From Catellatospora vulcania (lineage in GTDB: Bacteria; Actinomycetota; Actinomycetes; Mycobacteriales; Micromonosporaceae): 64,000 nt of DNA. This document shows, one piece after another, positions 1 to 9,046 of the stretch (positions are counted from its first letter, which is position 1; every line of letters starts with the position of its first letter). The stretch lies in contig NZ_ML769304.1 of NCBI RefSeq assembly GCF_009720385.1, positions 248,001 through 312,000 on the forward strand, read 5' to 3'. A program made the translations under genes and the position numbers. Under the pieces are notes generated by a model, which saw only the letters and a list, made by a program, of their open reading frames with translations, ran no database searches and was not told where the DNA came from.

Positions 1-59
1 CAACCATGATCACACACTAACCTTAAGTCCGGCACATCGGGCAAAAGGGTGGTTCGGTC

Positions 60-1280
60 ATGGGACGAGCGGGGCTGCGCGCCTTCGCCGCAGCGTGCCT
101 GCTCGCGCTGGCCGCGTGCGGTGACACGCCCGGCCCGGTCCCCCAGCGCACCGGCCCGGCCGCGCTTCAGGTGCTCATCGGCTCCTCCGGCGCGGCGGAG
201 ACCAAGGCCGTCACCGACGCCGCAGCGGCGTGGGCGAAGGCCAGCGGCAACTCGGTGACCGTCATCCCCGCCCAGGACCTGGACCAGCAGCTCGGGCAGG
301 CCTTCGCGGGCTCGTCGCCGCCCGACGTGTTCTACGTCGACGCGGCCCGCTTCGCCGACTTCGCCAGCGTCGGCGCGCTCGAACCATACGCCGACCGGCT
401 CCCGGCAGCGGACACGTTCTACGGCACGCTCCGGCAGGCGTTCACCTATCAGGGCCGGTTCTACTGCGCACCCAAGGACTTCGCCACCCTGGCCCTGCAG
501 ATCAACGAGGATCTGTGGGCACAGGCCGGGCTCACCGCCGCCGACGTGCCCCGCGACTGGGCGCAGCTGACCGCCGTCGCCGGGCGGATCGCCGCCCGCG
601 GCATCACACCGCTGGTGCTCGGGGACACCGTCGAGCGGATCGGCGCACTGCTGGTGCAGGCCGGCGGCTGGCTGATCAGCCCGAACGGGCGGCAGGCCAC
701 GGCCGACAGCCCGCAGAACGCCGCCGCGCTGCGTTACCTGCAGGAACTGTTGCGCGCCGGGCTGGCCCGCTACCCCGGCGACGTCGACACGGGCTGGGCC
801 GGGGAGGCGTTCGGCCGGGGTCTGGCCGCGATGACGATCGAGGGCAACTGGATCCGGGGCGCGCTGGCCGGGGACTACCCGGACGTCCGGTACACCGTGC
901 ACGAGCTGCCCGCCGGGCCTGCCGGCAAGGGCACGCTGTCGTTCACGACGTGCTGGGGCATCTCCGCCCGGAGCCCGTACCAGCAGCAGGCGATCGACTT
1001 CGTCACTGCGATGACGGCCGTGGACCAGCAGCTCGCCTTCGCCTCCGCGTACGGCGTGATGCCGTCGGTCACCACCGCCCGGGACCGCTACCTGCAGGCC
1101 TATCCGGCCGACCGGGCCTTCCTCGACGGGGCGGCATACGCCCAGGGTCCGGTCAACGCGCCGGGGATGGAGACCGTCATGTCCGACTTCGACACCCAGC
1201 TGTCCGGGCTGGCCGTGCGCGACCCGCAGGCGATCCTGCGGCGGCTGCAGAAGAACATGACGGCGGCTCTGCGTGACTGA
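60..1280 (+). CDS. ABC transporter carbohydrate-binding lipoprotein
   Basis: Extracellular solute-binding protein (406 aa, normal for family 1 sugar-binding proteins) that delivers a sugar to the permeases encoded next. Residues 1-20 are a lipoprotein signal with lipobox LAAC (Cys20), so it should be anchored outside the membrane. The rest has the family's two-lobed pattern, including a Trp/Tyr-rich stretch near residues 240-290. ATG 60 follows a purine-rich aagggtgg. The stop overlaps the next gene's GTG by 8 bp, so the three genes form one operon. No ATPase is encoded here, so a shared MsiK-type ATPase probably energises the importer (inference). The substrate cannot be read from sequence. 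Confidence 0.9.
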   Translation: MGRAGLRAFAAACLLALAACGDTPGPVPQRTGPAALQVLIGSSGAAETKAVTDAAAAWAKASGNSVTVIPAQDLDQQLGQAFAGSSPPDVFYVDAARFADFASVGALEPYADRLPAADTFYGTLRQAFTYQGRFYCAPKDFATLALQINEDLWAQAGLTAADVPRDWAQLTAVAGRIAARGITPLVLGDTVERIGALLVQAGGWLISPNGRQATADSPQNAAALRYLQELLRAGLARYPGDVDTGWAGEAFGRGLAAMTIEGNWIRGALAGDYPDVRYTVHELPAGPAGKGTLSFTTCWGISARSPYQQQAIDFVTAMTAVDQQLAFASAYGVMPSVTTARDRYLQAYPADRAFLDGAAYAQGPVNAPGMETVMSDFDTQLSGLAVRDPQAILRRLQKNMTAALRD

Positions 1281-2364
1281 CCGGACGAGACGGGGCCGCA
1301 GCGGCATCCGGGGCAACGAGGCCGTCGCCGGCTGGCTGTTCGTCGCACCGGCGGTGCTGATCCTGGGCCTGTTCCTGGTGCTGCCGATCGGCATGGCGCT
1401 GTGGGTCAGCGTGAGCGGCTGGAACGGCCAGGGCAGCCCGTTCGCCCCCGGGGTGCCGTTCGTCGGCGCGCAGAACTACACCAGCCTGTTCCTCGACGAG
1501 GGTCTCACCCGCGAGAACTTCATGATCAGTATCCGGAACAACCTGTACTACGTGGCCGTCGCGGTGCCCGCGCAGACCGTGCTGGCCCTGGCCCTGGCCC
1601 TGGTCGTCAACCAGCGTTTCCTGAAGGGCACGTCGTTCTTCCGCACCGCGTTCTACTTCCCGTCGGTCACCAGCTCGGTGGCGATCAGCGTGGTGTTCCT
1701 GTTCCTGTTCGCCAACTCCGGGGCGGTCAACGCGCTGCTGGCCATGGTCGGCATCAGCGGCCCGGCCTGGTTCGCCGACCCGCGCGGGCTGCTGCACCTC
1801 GTGCTCGACGGGCTCGGGCTGGTCGACCTCGCGAACCCGCCGGCCGCGCTCACCGGCGGCGGGCCGTTCGGGCTGTCCTGGTGGGAGTGGCTGGCCGGGC
1901 CCAGCGTCGCCATGTCCACCATCATCATGCTGGTCGTCTGGACCACCAGCGGCACCTTCATGCTGATCTTCCTGGCCGCGCTGCAGGACGTACCCGTGCA
2001 GGTCGAGGAGGCGAGCCTGATCGACGGCGCCAACGCCTGGCAGCGGCTGCGCCACGTCACCCTGCCGATGCTCAAACCCGCCCTGTTCCTGGTTATCACC
2101 CTCGGCTTGATCGGCACCTGGCAGGTCTTCGACCAGATCTACGTGATGAGCCAGGGCAAGCCCGCCAACACCACCCTCACCCCCGCCTACCTGTCCTACC
2201 GCACCGCGTTCCGCGACTTCGAGTACGGCACCGGCGCGGCGATCTCGTTCGTCCTGTTCCTGATCATCGTAACGATGACGCTGCTCCAGCGCTGGATCAT
2301 GCGCGACCGCGACGAGGTCAGGCCACGCCGCCGTTGGTGGCCGCCACGCCGGAGGGCGTCATGA
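1273..2364 (+). CDS. ABC sugar transporter permease (MalF type)
   Basis: Inner-membrane permease of the carbohydrate uptake ABC family (363 aa). It has a basic N-terminus, about six to seven hydrophobic segments, and a binding-protein-dependent permease loop in the C-terminal third (VEEASLIDGANAW...LP). That loop is the EAA motif that docks the ATPase. GTG 1273 overlaps the end of the binding-protein gene. An insertion between the third and fourth hydrophobic segments (about residues 155-205) is typical of MalF-like partners. The C-terminus is Arg-rich and ends in an ATGA overlap with the second permease. Confidence 0.9.
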   Translation: MTDRTRRGRSGIRGNEAVAGWLFVAPAVLILGLFLVLPIGMALWVSVSGWNGQGSPFAPGVPFVGAQNYTSLFLDEGLTRENFMISIRNNLYYVAVAVPAQTVLALALALVVNQRFLKGTSFFRTAFYFPSVTSSVAISVVFLFLFANSGAVNALLAMVGISGPAWFADPRGLLHLVLDGLGLVDLANPPAALTGGGPFGLSWWEWLAGPSVAMSTIIMLVVWTTSGTFMLIFLAALQDVPVQVEEASLIDGANAWQRLRHVTLPMLKPALFLVITLGLIGTWQVFDQIYVMSQGKPANTTLTPAYLSYRTAFRDFEYGTGAAISFVLFLIIVTMTLLQRWIMRDRDEVRPRRRWWPPRRRAS

Positions 2365-3233
2365 CCCGCGACGCTGCCGGGCGGCCCGCGCGCCGGGGCG
2401 GGTTCCGCACGGTCGTGGGCGTCTTCCTCGGGTACGCGGTGCTGGTCTTCTTCGCGCTGATGTTCCTGTATCCGTTCGTCATCCAGACCGCGAACGCGTT
2501 CAAGACCGAGGCCGACGCCGCAGCCCACCCGTTGTCGCCCGTGCCCGACCCGTTCACCACCGCGGCGTTCGCCAAGATCTTCGACAGCACCGCGTTCCCC
2601 CTGTGGATCGGCAACTCGATACTGGTCACCGTACTCATCACGGTCGGCCGTGTATTCCTTGACTCGCTGGCCGGATACGCCCTGGCCCGGTTGAGCTTCC
2701 GGGGCCGCGGCGCGGTCACCGCGATGATCGTGGCGGTGATGGCGGTGCCGGGCGTGGTGCTGCTGATCCCGAAGTTCCTGGTGCTCAACCAGCTCGGCAT
2801 CTACAACACCTACTCCGCGCTCGTGCTGCCGCTGCTGGTCGACGCCGCCGGGGTGTTCATCATGCGGCAGTTCTTCCTGTCGGTGCCGCCGAGCCTGGAA
2901 GAGGCCGCCCGCATGGACGGGGCGGGCGTGTTCCGGACCTACTGGTCGATCATCCTGCCGATGGCCCGGCCCGCCCTGATCACGCTGACCATCCTGTCGT
3001 TCCAGGCGTCCTGGAACGAGTTCCCGCACACCGTGGTCGCGGTCCAGAGCCCGCAGCTGTTCACCCTGCCCCGCGGCATCGCGAACCTGGTCAGCGGCTC
3101 GCTCGGCGCGGGCACCCAGTACCCGCTGAAGCTCGGCGCGGCGCTGCTGGCCACCATCCCGGTCGCGATCATCTTCGTGATCTTCCAGCGCTACTTCGTC
3201 CGCGGTGCCGCCGAGGGCGCCAGCAAGGAGTGA
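2361..3233 (+). CDS. ABC sugar transporter permease (MalG type)
   Basis: Second permease (290 aa), expected to form the heterodimeric pore with the preceding product. It has an N-terminal membrane segment, the usual periplasmic loop (NAFKTEADAAAHP), further hydrophobic helices, and an EAA loop (LEEAARMDGAGVF...ILP). The ATG lies inside ATGA, shared with the upstream stop, which signals translational coupling. An open frame runs several hundred codons upstream, but it is antisense or overlapping shadow; family length and the overlap fix the start at 2361. Confidence 0.9.
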   Translation: MTRDAAGRPARRGGFRTVVGVFLGYAVLVFFALMFLYPFVIQTANAFKTEADAAAHPLSPVPDPFTTAAFAKIFDSTAFPLWIGNSILVTVLITVGRVFLDSLAGYALARLSFRGRGAVTAMIVAVMAVPGVVLLIPKFLVLNQLGIYNTYSALVLPLLVDAAGVFIMRQFFLSVPPSLEEAARMDGAGVFRTYWSIILPMARPALITLTILSFQASWNEFPHTVVAVQSPQLFTLPRGIANLVSGSLGAGTQYPLKLGAALLATIPVAIIFVIFQRYFVRGAAEGASKE

Positions 3234-3255
3234 CCGGCGACCGCGAACCCGGCGC

Positions 3256-3261
3256 TAGAGT
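3256..3261 (+). promoter_or_regulatory. -10 element, leaderless start of DUF4419 gene
   Basis: TAGAGT followed by 7 nt and ATG 3269. It favours 3269 over the GTG at 3230 that overlaps the transporter operon. Confidence 0.55.
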
Positions 3262-3268
3262 CCTCGCC

Positions 3269-4813
3269 ATGGTCACCTTCCCCGTCGACGACGTCACTCC
3301 CGCAGCCGGGCCGCTGCCCACCCGTCCGCTCGGTGAGCTGTATCCCGACGCGCTGGCAGTCGGCGGCGACCCGGAGCTGCACGTCCTGGGCAGCAGCGAC
3401 GAGGGCGTGCAATTGTTGCTGCCCAACGGCGTGCATCCGCTGCTCGGCGCGATCGGCCGGGCGTTCGCGGACCACCGGCCGCTCGTGCTGTCCCCCGACA
3501 CGGTATGGATCACCATCGCTCAGGGCTTGGCCCAGCACATCCGCCTGCACGCCGAGGAGCTGCGGCCACTGCTGGTCGGTCACACCGGCAAGAAGACCCT
3601 GTCGGTGTTCACCGGCGGCGCGATGCCGACCGACGCGCAGTCCTGGCGCGGCATCGTGGACCAGCTCGCCAAGCAGCTCGACGCCGAGATCACCGGCGCG
3701 GACCTGTTCGAGTGCGACTTCTCCACCAGCACCGATGTGGAACGAATGGTGGGCCGGGTCATCATGCTCGACGCCTACTCGCCGTACTTCGCGTACTGGA
3801 TGATCTGCGTCTGCGGCATCCCGTCGATCCCGCTGACCGGCACCGTCGACGACTGGCGGCGGATCCGGGCTCGGGTCGACACGATCGCCGAGTTCGGGCT
3901 GGAGAGCTGGTGCCGCTCGCTGCGGCCGATACTCGACCAGTTCGTACGAGCCGCGTCGGGCGACGTCGACACGGAGTTCTGGCAGCGCATTTACAACCCT
4001 GTCGACACCTACGGCCAGGAGGTCGTCACCGGCTGGGCGACACGGTTCTACCCGTACCTGGAGATCGCCGGGCAGGTCGACGTGCCGAACCGGATGCTGG
4101 AGCTGCCGATCGACGAGCCGCGTGGGCGAGCCGTGAAGGACCCCGACGCCTGGTCCTACGACGGGCCCGGCATTGGCACCAACACGGTGCCCGCCACGCT
4201 CAGCAAGTCGATCGTCAACGTCAACGACCAGGTCACCGGGGAGAACCGGGCGGTTGCCCTGCACGCCGGGCTCGTCGGCATCGCCCAGGACGACGACGGC
4301 GCGCTGCGACCGGTCGCGGGCTGGCACCTGATGACCGCGACGATCCAGATCGACGACGTGATCGACCGTATCGTCCGCGACCACGACACAAGCCCTCCCG
4401 TTCAGGTCAGGTTCGACGATGCCAGCGAGGAGCTGGTCGCGCTATACAGCCGGGTGGGTTCGGCCTCGCTGTGCGGCGGCGCACTGCGTCTGCTCCCGCC
4501 GACCGAACACATCGAGGTGTGGGGCGCGCCCGCCGGCCAACTTGTCAAGATCGGTGAACTGGCCGACGGGCGTGGCCTCGCCGCGGTCATCCGCGACTTC
4601 ACCATGCACTGGGTGGCCTGCCACGTGGAGAAGCGCGCCGGGCAGGGGGACAACGGCCACATGAAGCAGGGAGACCTGCTCGACGCACCTGCCGACGTCC
4701 CGCTCTACGGGACCTCGCTGGCGATGCTGCTGGAGGCCGCGATGGACTCCGGCGGCGACATCGCCCATCTGGAAGTCGGCCGGCTCAGCGGATTGATCAG
4801 CGCGGACGGTTAG
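3269..4813 (+). CDS. DUF4419 domain protein
   Basis: 514-aa soluble protein with no signal peptide. The family hallmark is present near residues 60-110: a block like RPLVLSPDTVWITIAQGLA followed by AEELRPLLVGH and a GKKTLSVF strand. This is typical of DUF4419, a widespread family without assigned function in bacteria and fungi. The central part is rich in aromatic residues (YSPYFAYWMICVCGIPSI). A longer reading from GTG 3230 would overlap the transporter stop, but the -10 hexamer just upstream supports 3269. Role unknown. Confidence 0.8.
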   Translation: MVTFPVDDVTPAAGPLPTRPLGELYPDALAVGGDPELHVLGSSDEGVQLLLPNGVHPLLGAIGRAFADHRPLVLSPDTVWITIAQGLAQHIRLHAEELRPLLVGHTGKKTLSVFTGGAMPTDAQSWRGIVDQLAKQLDAEITGADLFECDFSTSTDVERMVGRVIMLDAYSPYFAYWMICVCGIPSIPLTGTVDDWRRIRARVDTIAEFGLESWCRSLRPILDQFVRAASGDVDTEFWQRIYNPVDTYGQEVVTGWATRFYPYLEIAGQVDVPNRMLELPIDEPRGRAVKDPDAWSYDGPGIGTNTVPATLSKSIVNVNDQVTGENRAVALHAGLVGIAQDDDGALRPVAGWHLMTATIQIDDVIDRIVRDHDTSPPVQVRFDDASEELVALYSRVGSASLCGGALRLLPPTEHIEVWGAPAGQLVKIGELADGRGLAAVIRDFTMHWVACHVEKRAGQGDNGHMKQGDLLDAPADVPLYGTSLAMLLEAAMDSGGDIAHLEVGRLSGLISADG

Positions 4814-4816
4814 CGT
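4811..4816 (+). promoter_or_regulatory. -10 element, leaderless start of CDF exporter
   Basis: TAGCGT, built on the TAG stop of the DUF4419 gene, with 6 nt to ATG 4823. The exporter can thus be transcribed separately. Confidence 0.5.
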
Positions 4817-4822
4817 GTGAGC

Positions 4823-5749
4823 ATGGGCTCGGGACACGGCCACGGGCACAGCCACGCGGTCACGGCGACCGGGCGGCATCGGCGGGCGCTCGCCGCGGTG
4901 CTGGCCATCTCGCTGGTCATCTTCGTGATCGAGGTCGTCGGCGCGGTGGTCACCGGCAGCCTCGCGCTGCTCGCCGACGCGGGGCACGTGCTGGCCGACG
5001 CGGGCGGGGTCGCGCTGGCGCTGGGCGCGGCGGTGCTGGCGGCCCGGCCGCCGACCGAGCGGCGCACGTGGGGCTGGGCCCGTGCGGAGGTGCTCGCCGC
5101 GGCGATCAACGGCCTGGTCCTGGCGGGCATGGGCGTGTACGTGCTCATCGAGGGCGTACGCCGGCTGTTCGTGCCCGCCGACGTGCACCCCGGCGGGATG
5201 GCCCTGTTCGCCGCGATCGGCCTGGTCGGCAACGCGATCGGGATCGCGATCCTCTACCGGGTCCGGGACGCGAGCCTGAACATGCGCGGCGCGTTCCTGG
5301 AGGTCGCCACGGACACCGCGACCTCCGTCGGGGTGATCGTCGCCGCCGCGGTCATCGCCTGGACCGGGTACACCCAGGCCGACGCCATCGTGTCCATCCT
5401 GATCGGGCTGGTCATCGTGCCGCGGGCGCTGAAGTTGCTGCGCGCCGCCGCCGACGTGCTGCTGCAGGCCGTCCCGGCGGGCATCGACGTGAACGAGATC
5501 CGCGCCCACATCACCGGCCTGGACCACGTGCTCGGCGTACACGACCTGCACGTCTACACGGTCACCTCGGGCCTGCCGGTGCTGACCGCGCACGTCGTGG
5601 TCGAGGACGGCTGCTTCCAGGACGGCCACGCGCCGCAGCTGCTCGACGCGCTCCAGCTGTGCATCAGCGGGCACTTCGACGTCGAGCACTCCACGTTCCA
5701 GCTCGAACCGCCCGGCCACCTCGGCCACGAGCACGAGACCCACGCCTGA
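4823..5749 (+). CDS. Cation diffusion facilitator, Zn/Co/Cd exporter (CzcD type)
   Basis: Proton-coupled divalent metal exporter (308 aa). The N-terminus is a His-rich tail (HGHGHSH) and a further His cluster sits at the extreme C-terminus (GHLGHEHETH); both are metal-binding features of zinc-type CDF proteins. Six membrane helices follow, with the transport-site motifs ADAGHVLAD (HxxxD, helix 2) and EVATDTATS (helix 5). A C-terminal cytoplasmic ferredoxin-like domain starts after about residue 205. An in-frame GTG at 4817 is an alternative start, but the -10 spacing favours ATG 4823. Its gene converges with the next one. Confidence 0.92.
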   Translation: MGSGHGHGHSHAVTATGRHRRALAAVLAISLVIFVIEVVGAVVTGSLALLADAGHVLADAGGVALALGAAVLAARPPTERRTWGWARAEVLAAAINGLVLAGMGVYVLIEGVRRLFVPADVHPGGMALFAAIGLVGNAIGIAILYRVRDASLNMRGAFLEVATDTATSVGVIVAAAVIAWTGYTQADAIVSILIGLVIVPRALKLLRAAADVLLQAVPAGIDVNEIRAHITGLDHVLGVHDLHVYTVTSGLPVLTAHVVVEDGCFQDGHAPQLLDALQLCISGHFDVEHSTFQLEPPGHLGHEHETHA

Positions 5750-5764
5750 GCCGCGTCCTCGCCG

Positions 5765-7285
5765 TCAGGACACGCGGACCAGCATCTGGTCGACGGGCGC
5801 GAAGTCGTCGGTGAGCACGGCCGCGTCGCCGGCGAACGCGGCCAGCTCCGTGCCGGTGATCACCGCGACCGGTTCCTGCAGCATCAGCAGCCGGGCCGCG
5901 ATCGCCTGCACCGGCAGTGTCCGGGCCGACGCGACGATGACGAAGTTCGCGCCCTCGCGGCCGTCGAGCGCGCCGCGCGGTGCGATCAGGGCAACGTGCG
6001 GGAAGACCGCCGCGACGGTGGCGACCTCGGCGCGGATGAAACGGGTCGGCGGGCCGTCGATGACGTTCTGCGCGTACACACCGTCCGCGCCGGCCACCCG
6101 GCGGACCTGGGCCATCATCTCGCGGGTGGTGAGGTGCCAGGGCACCGCCAGGTCGCCGAAGGCGTCGCCGACGATCAGATCCGCCGAAGCGTCGGGCAGC
6201 TCGGCGAGCAGCATCCGGGCGTCGCCGACCACGGCCCGCAGGTCGGGGCCGGGGCGCAGGTCCAGGGTGCGCTCGGCCAGGTCGACCAGACCGCCGTCGA
6301 TCTCGAACACGGTGCTGCGGCTGCCGGGCCGGGTCGCGGCGAGGTAGCGGGGCACGGTGAACCCGCCCCCGCCGAGGTGCACCGCGTCGACCGCGGCCCC
6401 GCGCGGCGCGGCCAGGTCGGCGACCACGCCGATCCACTGGGTGTAGGCATACTCCAGGCGGGTCGGGTCGTCGAGGTCCACGTAGGAGTGCTCCGCGGCG
6501 TTGAGGTGCAGCACACGCCCGCTCGGCCGCAGCGGGTCGGCGGTGACCTGGGCGCAGTGGTACGCGGTCTCGACGTCGCACGGGTCGGGCGCGAGCACCG
6601 ACAACCCGGTGCCGGCCGCCAGCAGCGCCGCCGCGGCCACCCGGCCGTGCGTCGTGGACGCCTTCGCCGACCGCTCGCCGGTGCGGTGCAGGTATGCCCC
6701 GAGCGCGAGCCCGGCCAGCGCGAGCAGCACCGCCGCCGCGATCATGATGACGCTGGTGGGCAGCGCCGCCACCAGGACGAACCCGGTGACCAGGGTTGCC
6801 GTCACCGCGCCCAGGGTGCCCATGCCGGACAGGCGGCCGACCACGCGCCCGGTCTGCTCCAGGTCGCCGAGCTGGAGCTTGACCACCATCGGCGGCACCG
6901 CGGACAGCAGCATGATCGGCACGAAGACGGTCACCGCGGTGAGCGCGAGGACCACGGACACCGAGGTGCCGCGCAGCGCCTCGCCCAGCCAGCGGACCAG
7001 CGGCAGGGTGCCCGCCACGGCCAGCGCCGACAGCCCCAGCAGCGGGGCCAGCACGCGGCGCGGGTCGCGGCGGTCGGCGTGCCAGCCGCCGAGCCAGGCG
7101 CCGTAGGCGATCGCGCCCAGCGACATGCCGATGACCGCGCTGGTGACCTGCAGGCTGAGGCCGAGGTAGGGCGCGACCAGGCGCATCGACACCGTCTCCA
7201 GCACCAGCACGACCCCACTGGCGAAGAAGACCAGGACCATGGCGAGCCGGTCGGGCAGCCTTGCCGATGTTGCGGAATCCGTCAC
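5765..7285 (-). CDS. Membrane protein fused to spermidine-synthase-like domain
   Basis: 506-aa protein of the 'fused MFS/spermidine synthase' type. Residues 1 to about 220 contain five to seven hydrophobic helices beginning RLAMVLVFFASGVVLVLE. The C-terminal half is an SAM- or decarboxylated-SAM-binding Rossmann domain with VHLGGGGFTVPRYL (glycine loop), an acidic FEID strand end, VVGDAR and LIVGDAFGD. Whether it makes polyamines is unknown; such fusions are common in actinobacteria and unproven. The GTG start is chosen from a -10 hexamer 7 nt upstream. A longer frame extends antisense into the next gene and is rejected. Confidence 0.82.
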   Translation of the reverse strand: MTDSATSARLPDRLAMVLVFFASGVVLVLETVSMRLVAPYLGLSLQVTSAVIGMSLGAIAYGAWLGGWHADRRDPRRVLAPLLGLSALAVAGTLPLVRWLGEALRGTSVSVVLALTAVTVFVPIMLLSAVPPMVVKLQLGDLEQTGRVVGRLSGMGTLGAVTATLVTGFVLVAALPTSVIMIAAAVLLALAGLALGAYLHRTGERSAKASTTHGRVAAAALLAAGTGLSVLAPDPCDVETAYHCAQVTADPLRPSGRVLHLNAAEHSYVDLDDPTRLEYAYTQWIGVVADLAAPRGAAVDAVHLGGGGFTVPRYLAATRPGSRSTVFEIDGGLVDLAERTLDLRPGPDLRAVVGDARMLLAELPDASADLIVGDAFGDLAVPWHLTTREMMAQVRRVAGADGVYAQNVIDGPPTRFIRAEVATVAAVFPHVALIAPRGALDGREGANFVIVASARTLPVQAIAARLLMLQEPVAVITGTELAAFAGDAAVLTDDFAPVDQMLVRVS

Positions 7286-7292
7286 CGTGGCG

Positions 7293-7298
7293 ATGATA
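7293..7298 (-). promoter_or_regulatory. -10 element of membrane/spermidine-synthase fusion
   Basis: Minus-strand TATCAT, 7 nt before GTG 7285, inside the 136-bp divergent region shared with the GNAT-aminotransferase gene. Confidence 0.55.
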
Positions 7299-7409
7299 CG
7301 GGCTGCTCGCGGGCATCCCGGTGCGTCCAGCGCCCCGCGTCGCCTATGGAGCACACGGCTCGGAGTCGCGGGCGTTCGCCGTCCACATCGGCGGCGGGGA
7401 CGCGGGCGG

Positions 7410-7415
7410 TATCCT
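7410..7415 (+). promoter_or_regulatory. -10 element of GNAT-aminotransferase gene
   Basis: TATCCT, 6 nt before ATG 7422. It fixes the start against an open frame running 61 codons further upstream. Confidence 0.55.
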
Positions 7416-7421
7416 GCCCGG

Positions 7422-9017
7422 ATGCCGGACGCCCTGACATACAAAATCGCCGATTCGCCGGCGGAGGAGCGGGGCATCCACGCGCTCAACCACCGCACCT
7501 TCGCCGGAGAGATCCCCCAGCACGCGGCCAACCCGCAGGGTCTGCTGGTCGACCGCTTCCACGCGGAGAACACCTACGCCGTCTGCCTCGACGGCGACGA
7601 GGTCGTCGGCATGGTCTGCGGGCGCACCGCGCGGCCGTTCTCCCTCGACGGCAAGCTCACCGGCCTGGACGAGCACCTGCCCGCCGGACGCAGGCCGGTA
7701 GAGGTGCGGCTGCTCGCCGTCGATCCGCGCTACCGCCGCGGCACGATCCTGCCCCGGCTGCTCGCGATGATCGGCGAACACTTCGCGGCGCGCGGCTGCG
7801 ACCTGGCGGTGCTGTCGGGCACCACCCGCGCGCTGGAGATGTACCGGCGCATGGGCTGCGTGCCGTTCGGCCCGCTCACCGGCGAGCCCGGCGCGCAGTT
7901 CCAGCCGATGTACCTGACCCTCGAGGACGGCCGCCGCCAGACCTGGGCCGGGCTGTCCGGGACCGGTCCCGTGGGGCAGCCGGAGAATCTGCTGCCGGGA
8001 CCGGTCTCGGTCGCGCCCGAGGTCGCCGCCGCGTTCGGCCGCCCGCCCGCCTACCACCGCTCGCCCGAGCAGCAGGCGGTCGTGGACGCGCTGCACCGCC
8101 GCCTGGCCGCGTTCGTGCAGGTGCGCCACGCGCAGTTGCTGCTCGGCTCGGGCACCGTCGCCAACGACGCCGTCGCCGCCCAGCTGCGGCTGCTGGACCG
8201 GCCCGGGGTCGTGCTGGCCTACGGCGAGTTCGGCGAGCGCCTCGCCGACCACGCCGCCCGGTCGGGCCTCGACCATCGGGTGCTCGCCGGGCCGTGGGGC
8301 GCGCCGCTGCCGTGGCCCGCGATCGAGCACGCCGTGGCCGCCCTGCCCACAGGCGGCTGGCTGTGGACCGTGCACTGCGAGACCTCGACCGGGCAGCTGA
8401 TCGACCTGCCCCGGCTGACGTCGCTGTGCGCGGCCGCCGGGGTGCGGCTGTGCGTGGACGCGATCAGCTCGGTGGGCACGCTGCCGGTGGATCTGTCGGG
8501 GGCCTACCTGTCCACGGGCACCAGTGGCAAGGCGCTCGGCGGGTACCCCGGGCTGTCGATGGTGTTCCTGCGGGAGCTGCCCCGGCCGTCCGGCCGGATC
8601 CCCCGCTACCTCGACCTGGGTTGCTACGCCGAGGCGGGTGGAATCGCGTACACCCAGTCCTCGAACCTGGTCGCGGCGCTGGACACGGCGCTGGCCGTCA
8701 CCGACTGGCCGGACCGGTACGCGCGCCTGGCGCGGGCCGCGACGTGGCTGGACGCCCGGCTGCGCCGCCTCGGGCTGGCCGTGGTCGCCTCGCGGGAGGA
8801 GTCAGCGCCGGGCATCGTGACGATCGCGCTGCCCGCCGCGCTCCCGGCCGCCGAGGTCGGGGCGCGGCTGGAACAGGCGGGATATCTGCTCGCGTACCAG
8901 AGCGGCTATCTGCGCGACCGTAACTGGCTGCAGATCAGCCTCATGGGCCGCTGGACCTGGCCCGCCCTGCGCGGCCTGGTGGCGGCACTGAGCGCCACGA
9001 CCGGCCTGGTCGCCTGA
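7422..9017 (+). CDS. GNAT acetyltransferase / class V aminotransferase fusion
   Basis: 531-aa two-domain protein. Residues about 5-185 resemble a GNAT/autoinducer-synthase-like acyltransferase: beta strands with VVGMVCGR, then VEVRLLAVDPRYRRG (acyl-CoA loop) and LSGTTRALEMYRRMGC. Residues about 200-531 are a PLP-dependent class V (alanine-glyoxylate type) aminotransferase. This half has LLLGSGTVAND, WTVHCETSTGQ, LCVDAISSVG (the Asp that contacts the PLP pyridine) and STGTSGKALGG (Lys forming the Schiff base). The frame is continuous, so the fusion is real in this assembly. The substrate is unknown; one polypeptide may both make and acylate an amine. Confidence 0.8.
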   Translation: MPDALTYKIADSPAEERGIHALNHRTFAGEIPQHAANPQGLLVDRFHAENTYAVCLDGDEVVGMVCGRTARPFSLDGKLTGLDEHLPAGRRPVEVRLLAVDPRYRRGTILPRLLAMIGEHFAARGCDLAVLSGTTRALEMYRRMGCVPFGPLTGEPGAQFQPMYLTLEDGRRQTWAGLSGTGPVGQPENLLPGPVSVAPEVAAAFGRPPAYHRSPEQQAVVDALHRRLAAFVQVRHAQLLLGSGTVANDAVAAQLRLLDRPGVVLAYGEFGERLADHAARSGLDHRVLAGPWGAPLPWPAIEHAVAALPTGGWLWTVHCETSTGQLIDLPRLTSLCAAAGVRLCVDAISSVGTLPVDLSGAYLSTGTSGKALGGYPGLSMVFLRELPRPSGRIPRYLDLGCYAEAGGIAYTQSSNLVAALDTALAVTDWPDRYARLARAATWLDARLRRLGLAVVASREESAPGIVTIALPAALPAAEVGARLEQAGYLLAYQSGYLRDRNWLQISLMGRWTWPALRGLVAALSATTGLVA

Positions 9018-9046
9018 AATTCAGGTTCCTCAGCCTGACCTGGTTC

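Noticed and set aside
1-59. Sugar operator before the ABC operon
   Set aside because: No palindrome like the 37.7-kb operator is visible in the 59 bases available; any site would lie outside the window.
5996-8923. 975-codon plus-strand frame across two genes
   Set aside because: It crosses the antisense of the spermidine-synthase fusion and an off frame of the GNAT-aminotransferase; composition is shadow-like.
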